Source: Planctomycetota bacterium (lineage in GTDB: Bacteria > Planctomycetota > GCA-002687715 > DRQF01). Taken from it: 7,239 nt of DNA. Below the pieces are notes generated by a model. The model was not told the origin of the DNA, did no database searches, and saw nothing but the letters and a program-made list of their open reading frames with translations. Position 1 is the stretch's first letter; each line of letters starts with the position of its first letter. Positions 6,542 to 7,239 of the stretch are shown here, piece by piece. Location of the stretch: NCBI GenBank assembly GCA_024275615.1, contig JAJRYU010000460.1:1-7239 (forward strand). Direction: 5' to 3'. Both the position numbers and the translations under genes were made by a program.

Positions 6542-6575
6542 GCTCTGCCCGCTGAAGTCGACAAGGAGCATTTTC

Positions 6576-6884
6576 ATGTACGCAGTCATCAAAGATGGTG
6601 GTCATCAATACAAGGTTGAACCCGGCGAGGTGTTACGGGTTCAGTCTAAAGAGGTTGAGGTCGGATCCACGATCACTTTCAGTGAAGTGGCCGCTATCGG
6701 GGGAGATGCTCTCCAAATCGGTAAGCCCTTTGTTGCCGGCGCTTCAGTTGAGGCGACGGTTCTCGGTCATGGACGCGGCAAGAAGATTGTCGTCCGAAAG
6801 TTCCGCAGGCGTAAGAATTATCGACGCAAGCAGGGGCATCGCCAGAATTACACCGAGTTGAGAATCGAGACCATTAACGGCTGA
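6576..6884 (+). CDS. rplU: 50S ribosomal protein L21 (bL21)
   Basis: A 102-residue protein of the large ribosomal subunit that binds 23S rRNA. It opens with MYAVIKDGGHQYKVEPGE, the classic bL21 start (E. coli has GGKQ where this has GGHQ), and carries IGKPFV (48-53). The conserved basic C-terminal block runs from about 65 to 90 and includes HGRGKK, KFRRRKNYRRK and QGHRQ. Its length is typical (E. coli 103). ATG 6576 follows AAGGAG (6563-6568) at 7-base spacing. rpmA starts 21 bases after its stop, so the two are almost certainly co-transcribed. The prp protease gene found between these two in Firmicutes is absent. Confidence 0.98.
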   Translation: MYAVIKDGGHQYKVEPGEVLRVQSKEVEVGSTITFSEVAAIGGDALQIGKPFVAGASVEATVLGHGRGKKIVVRKFRRRKNYRRKQGHRQNYTELRIETING

Positions 6885-6905
6885 TCGAGCCCGGGAGAAT
6901 AAGCG

Positions 6906-7157
6906 ATGGCACATAAAAAGGGACAAGGCGCATCCAGAAACGGACGCGACAGTAATGCCCAACACCGTGGAATCAAGAAGTACGGCGGCGAGTTCGTTCG
7001 CGCTGGAAATATCTTGGTTCGTCAATGCGGTACGAAGTTCAGACCAGGACAAAACGTCGGCTGCGGACGGGATTTTACCTTGTTTGCTTTGACTGACGGT
7101 CATGTTGAATTCGGCACTGCACGCCGCGTTAACATTATACCTGCCACCAACGATTAG
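6906..7157 (+). CDS. rpmA: 50S ribosomal protein L27 (bL27)
   Basis: An 83-residue large-subunit protein whose flexible N-terminal tail reaches toward the peptidyl-transferase centre. The family start MAHKKG and SRNGRDS (10-16) are intact, followed by GGEFVRAGNILVRQCGTKF and VGCGRDFTLFAL. There is no N-terminal extension before MAHKKG, so no protease maturation of the Firmicutes type is expected. Residue 41 is Cys where E. coli has Arg (VRQ-C-GT); C53 is shared with E. coli. ATG 6906 follows GGGAG (6893-6897) at 8-base spacing. Length is near E. coli's 85. It is the second gene of the rplU-rpmA unit and is followed by tandem hairpins. Confidence 0.98.
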   Translation: MAHKKGQGASRNGRDSNAQHRGIKKYGGEFVRAGNILVRQCGTKFRPGQNVGCGRDFTLFALTDGHVEFGTARRVNIIPATND

Positions 7158-7162
7158 GACTC

Positions 7163-7184
7163 GGCAACCCCGCAAGAGGTTGCC
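7163..7184 (+). repeat. First hairpin after rpmA
   Basis: GGCAACC (7163-7169) pairs perfectly with GGTTGCC (7178-7184) around an 8-base loop, starting 6 bases after the rpmA stop. Only two Ts follow, so on its own it is at most a weak terminator or a 3'-end stabiliser. Confidence 0.55.
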
Positions 7185-7192
7185 TTAGGATT

Positions 7193-7222
7193 GGCACGGG
7201 CTCAACGATGCTCGTGCCTTTT
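7193..7222 (+). terminator. Likely intrinsic terminator of the rplU-rpmA unit
   Basis: GGCACGGGC (7193-7201) pairs with GCTCGTGCC (7210-7218) as a 9-base-pair stem with one G-T wobble and an 8-base loop, followed by TTTT (7219-7222). The T-run is short and broken by CGCG, so termination may be partial. The remaining 17 bases include an ATG at 7234, which cannot be judged. Confidence 0.75.
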
Positions 7223-7239
7223 CGCGTTTATCATGGAAT

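Larger units (their letters stand above)
6173..6575 (+). other. 403-base structured gap between rng and rplU
   Basis: No convincing gene or intrinsic terminator with a T-run is seen, but inverted repeats are dense: 6208-6240, 6281-6316, CTGGC/GCCAG at 6369-6384, 6491-6519 and 6528-6541. Two tiny frames (6422-6493 and 6454-6555) overlap around a run of six Ts. A weak promoter-like pair, TTGAAG (6479-6484) with TAACAT (6501-6506) at 16-base spacing, could serve rplU. The gap could be a long 3' region of rng plus an r-protein leader, or could hide a small RNA. bL21 genes have known RNA leaders in Firmicutes, but I cannot match this sequence to that family. Confidence 0.4.

Noticed and set aside
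7223..7239. ATG at 7234 as the start of a following gene such as obg
   Set aside because: Only six bases remain after it and no ribosome binding site is visible; it cannot be judged within this window.
1..7239. CRISPR array, tRNA, insertion sequence or attachment site
   Set aside because: No regularly spaced direct repeats, cloverleaf, transposase-like frame or long terminal inverted repeats were found.

Overview
The window looks like a chromosomal segment from a Gram-negative (diderm) bacterium of moderate GC content. An outer-membrane secretin with a Sec signal peptide and two membrane-anchored assembly proteins imply two membranes. I cannot name the phylum. The divergent PilN-like and PilO/PilP-like proteins argue against an ordinary proteobacterium, and a PVC, FCB or candidate-phylum lineage is a guess. 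All convincing genes are on the + strand. No mobile element, tRNA, rRNA or CRISPR array was seen.

Region 1 (1-4356) is the distal part of a type IV pilus (or related type II secretion-like) assembly locus. It holds a PilN-like inner-membrane protein (3-701) and a 478-residue protein that appears to join a PilO-like module to a PilP-like module (727-2163). After a strong intrinsic terminator (2192-2233) and a structured 150-base leader comes a PilQ/GspD-family secretin (2384-4300), which ends in its own textbook terminator (4326-4356). The usual order in other bacteria is pilM-N-O-P-Q. Here pilM would be expected just upstream, outside the window, and pilO and pilP seem to be one gene. Together these proteins would link the cytoplasmic motor platform (PilN/PilO), through a periplasmic connector (PilP-like part), to the outer-membrane pore.

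Region 2 (4357-4678) is a gap of about 320 bases before the RNase gene. It has no standard gene, but it contains a candidate sigma-70 promoter, an 83-codon open frame without a normal start, and a small hairpin that contains the ribosome binding site of the next gene.

Region 3 (4679-7222) is an RNA-processing and ribosome block: an RNase G/E family endoribonuclease (4679-6172), a 403-base gap with several hairpins and two tiny overlapping reading frames, then rplU (bL21, 6576-6884) and rpmA (bL27, 6906-7157). Tandem hairpins follow, the second being a likely terminator (7193-7222). Placing an rng-type gene before rplU-rpmA is a known arrangement in several bacterial groups. Here the prp (ysxB) protease gene found between rplU and rpmA in Firmicutes is absent, in keeping with a bL27 that lacks the cleavable N-terminal extension.

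The items most worth a second look are the PilO-PilP fusion with its long helical insert, the matching basic RGRR loops in the two assembly proteins, the terminator and structured leader splitting the secretin from its partners, and the unexplained gaps before rng and rplU. No clearly new system was found.
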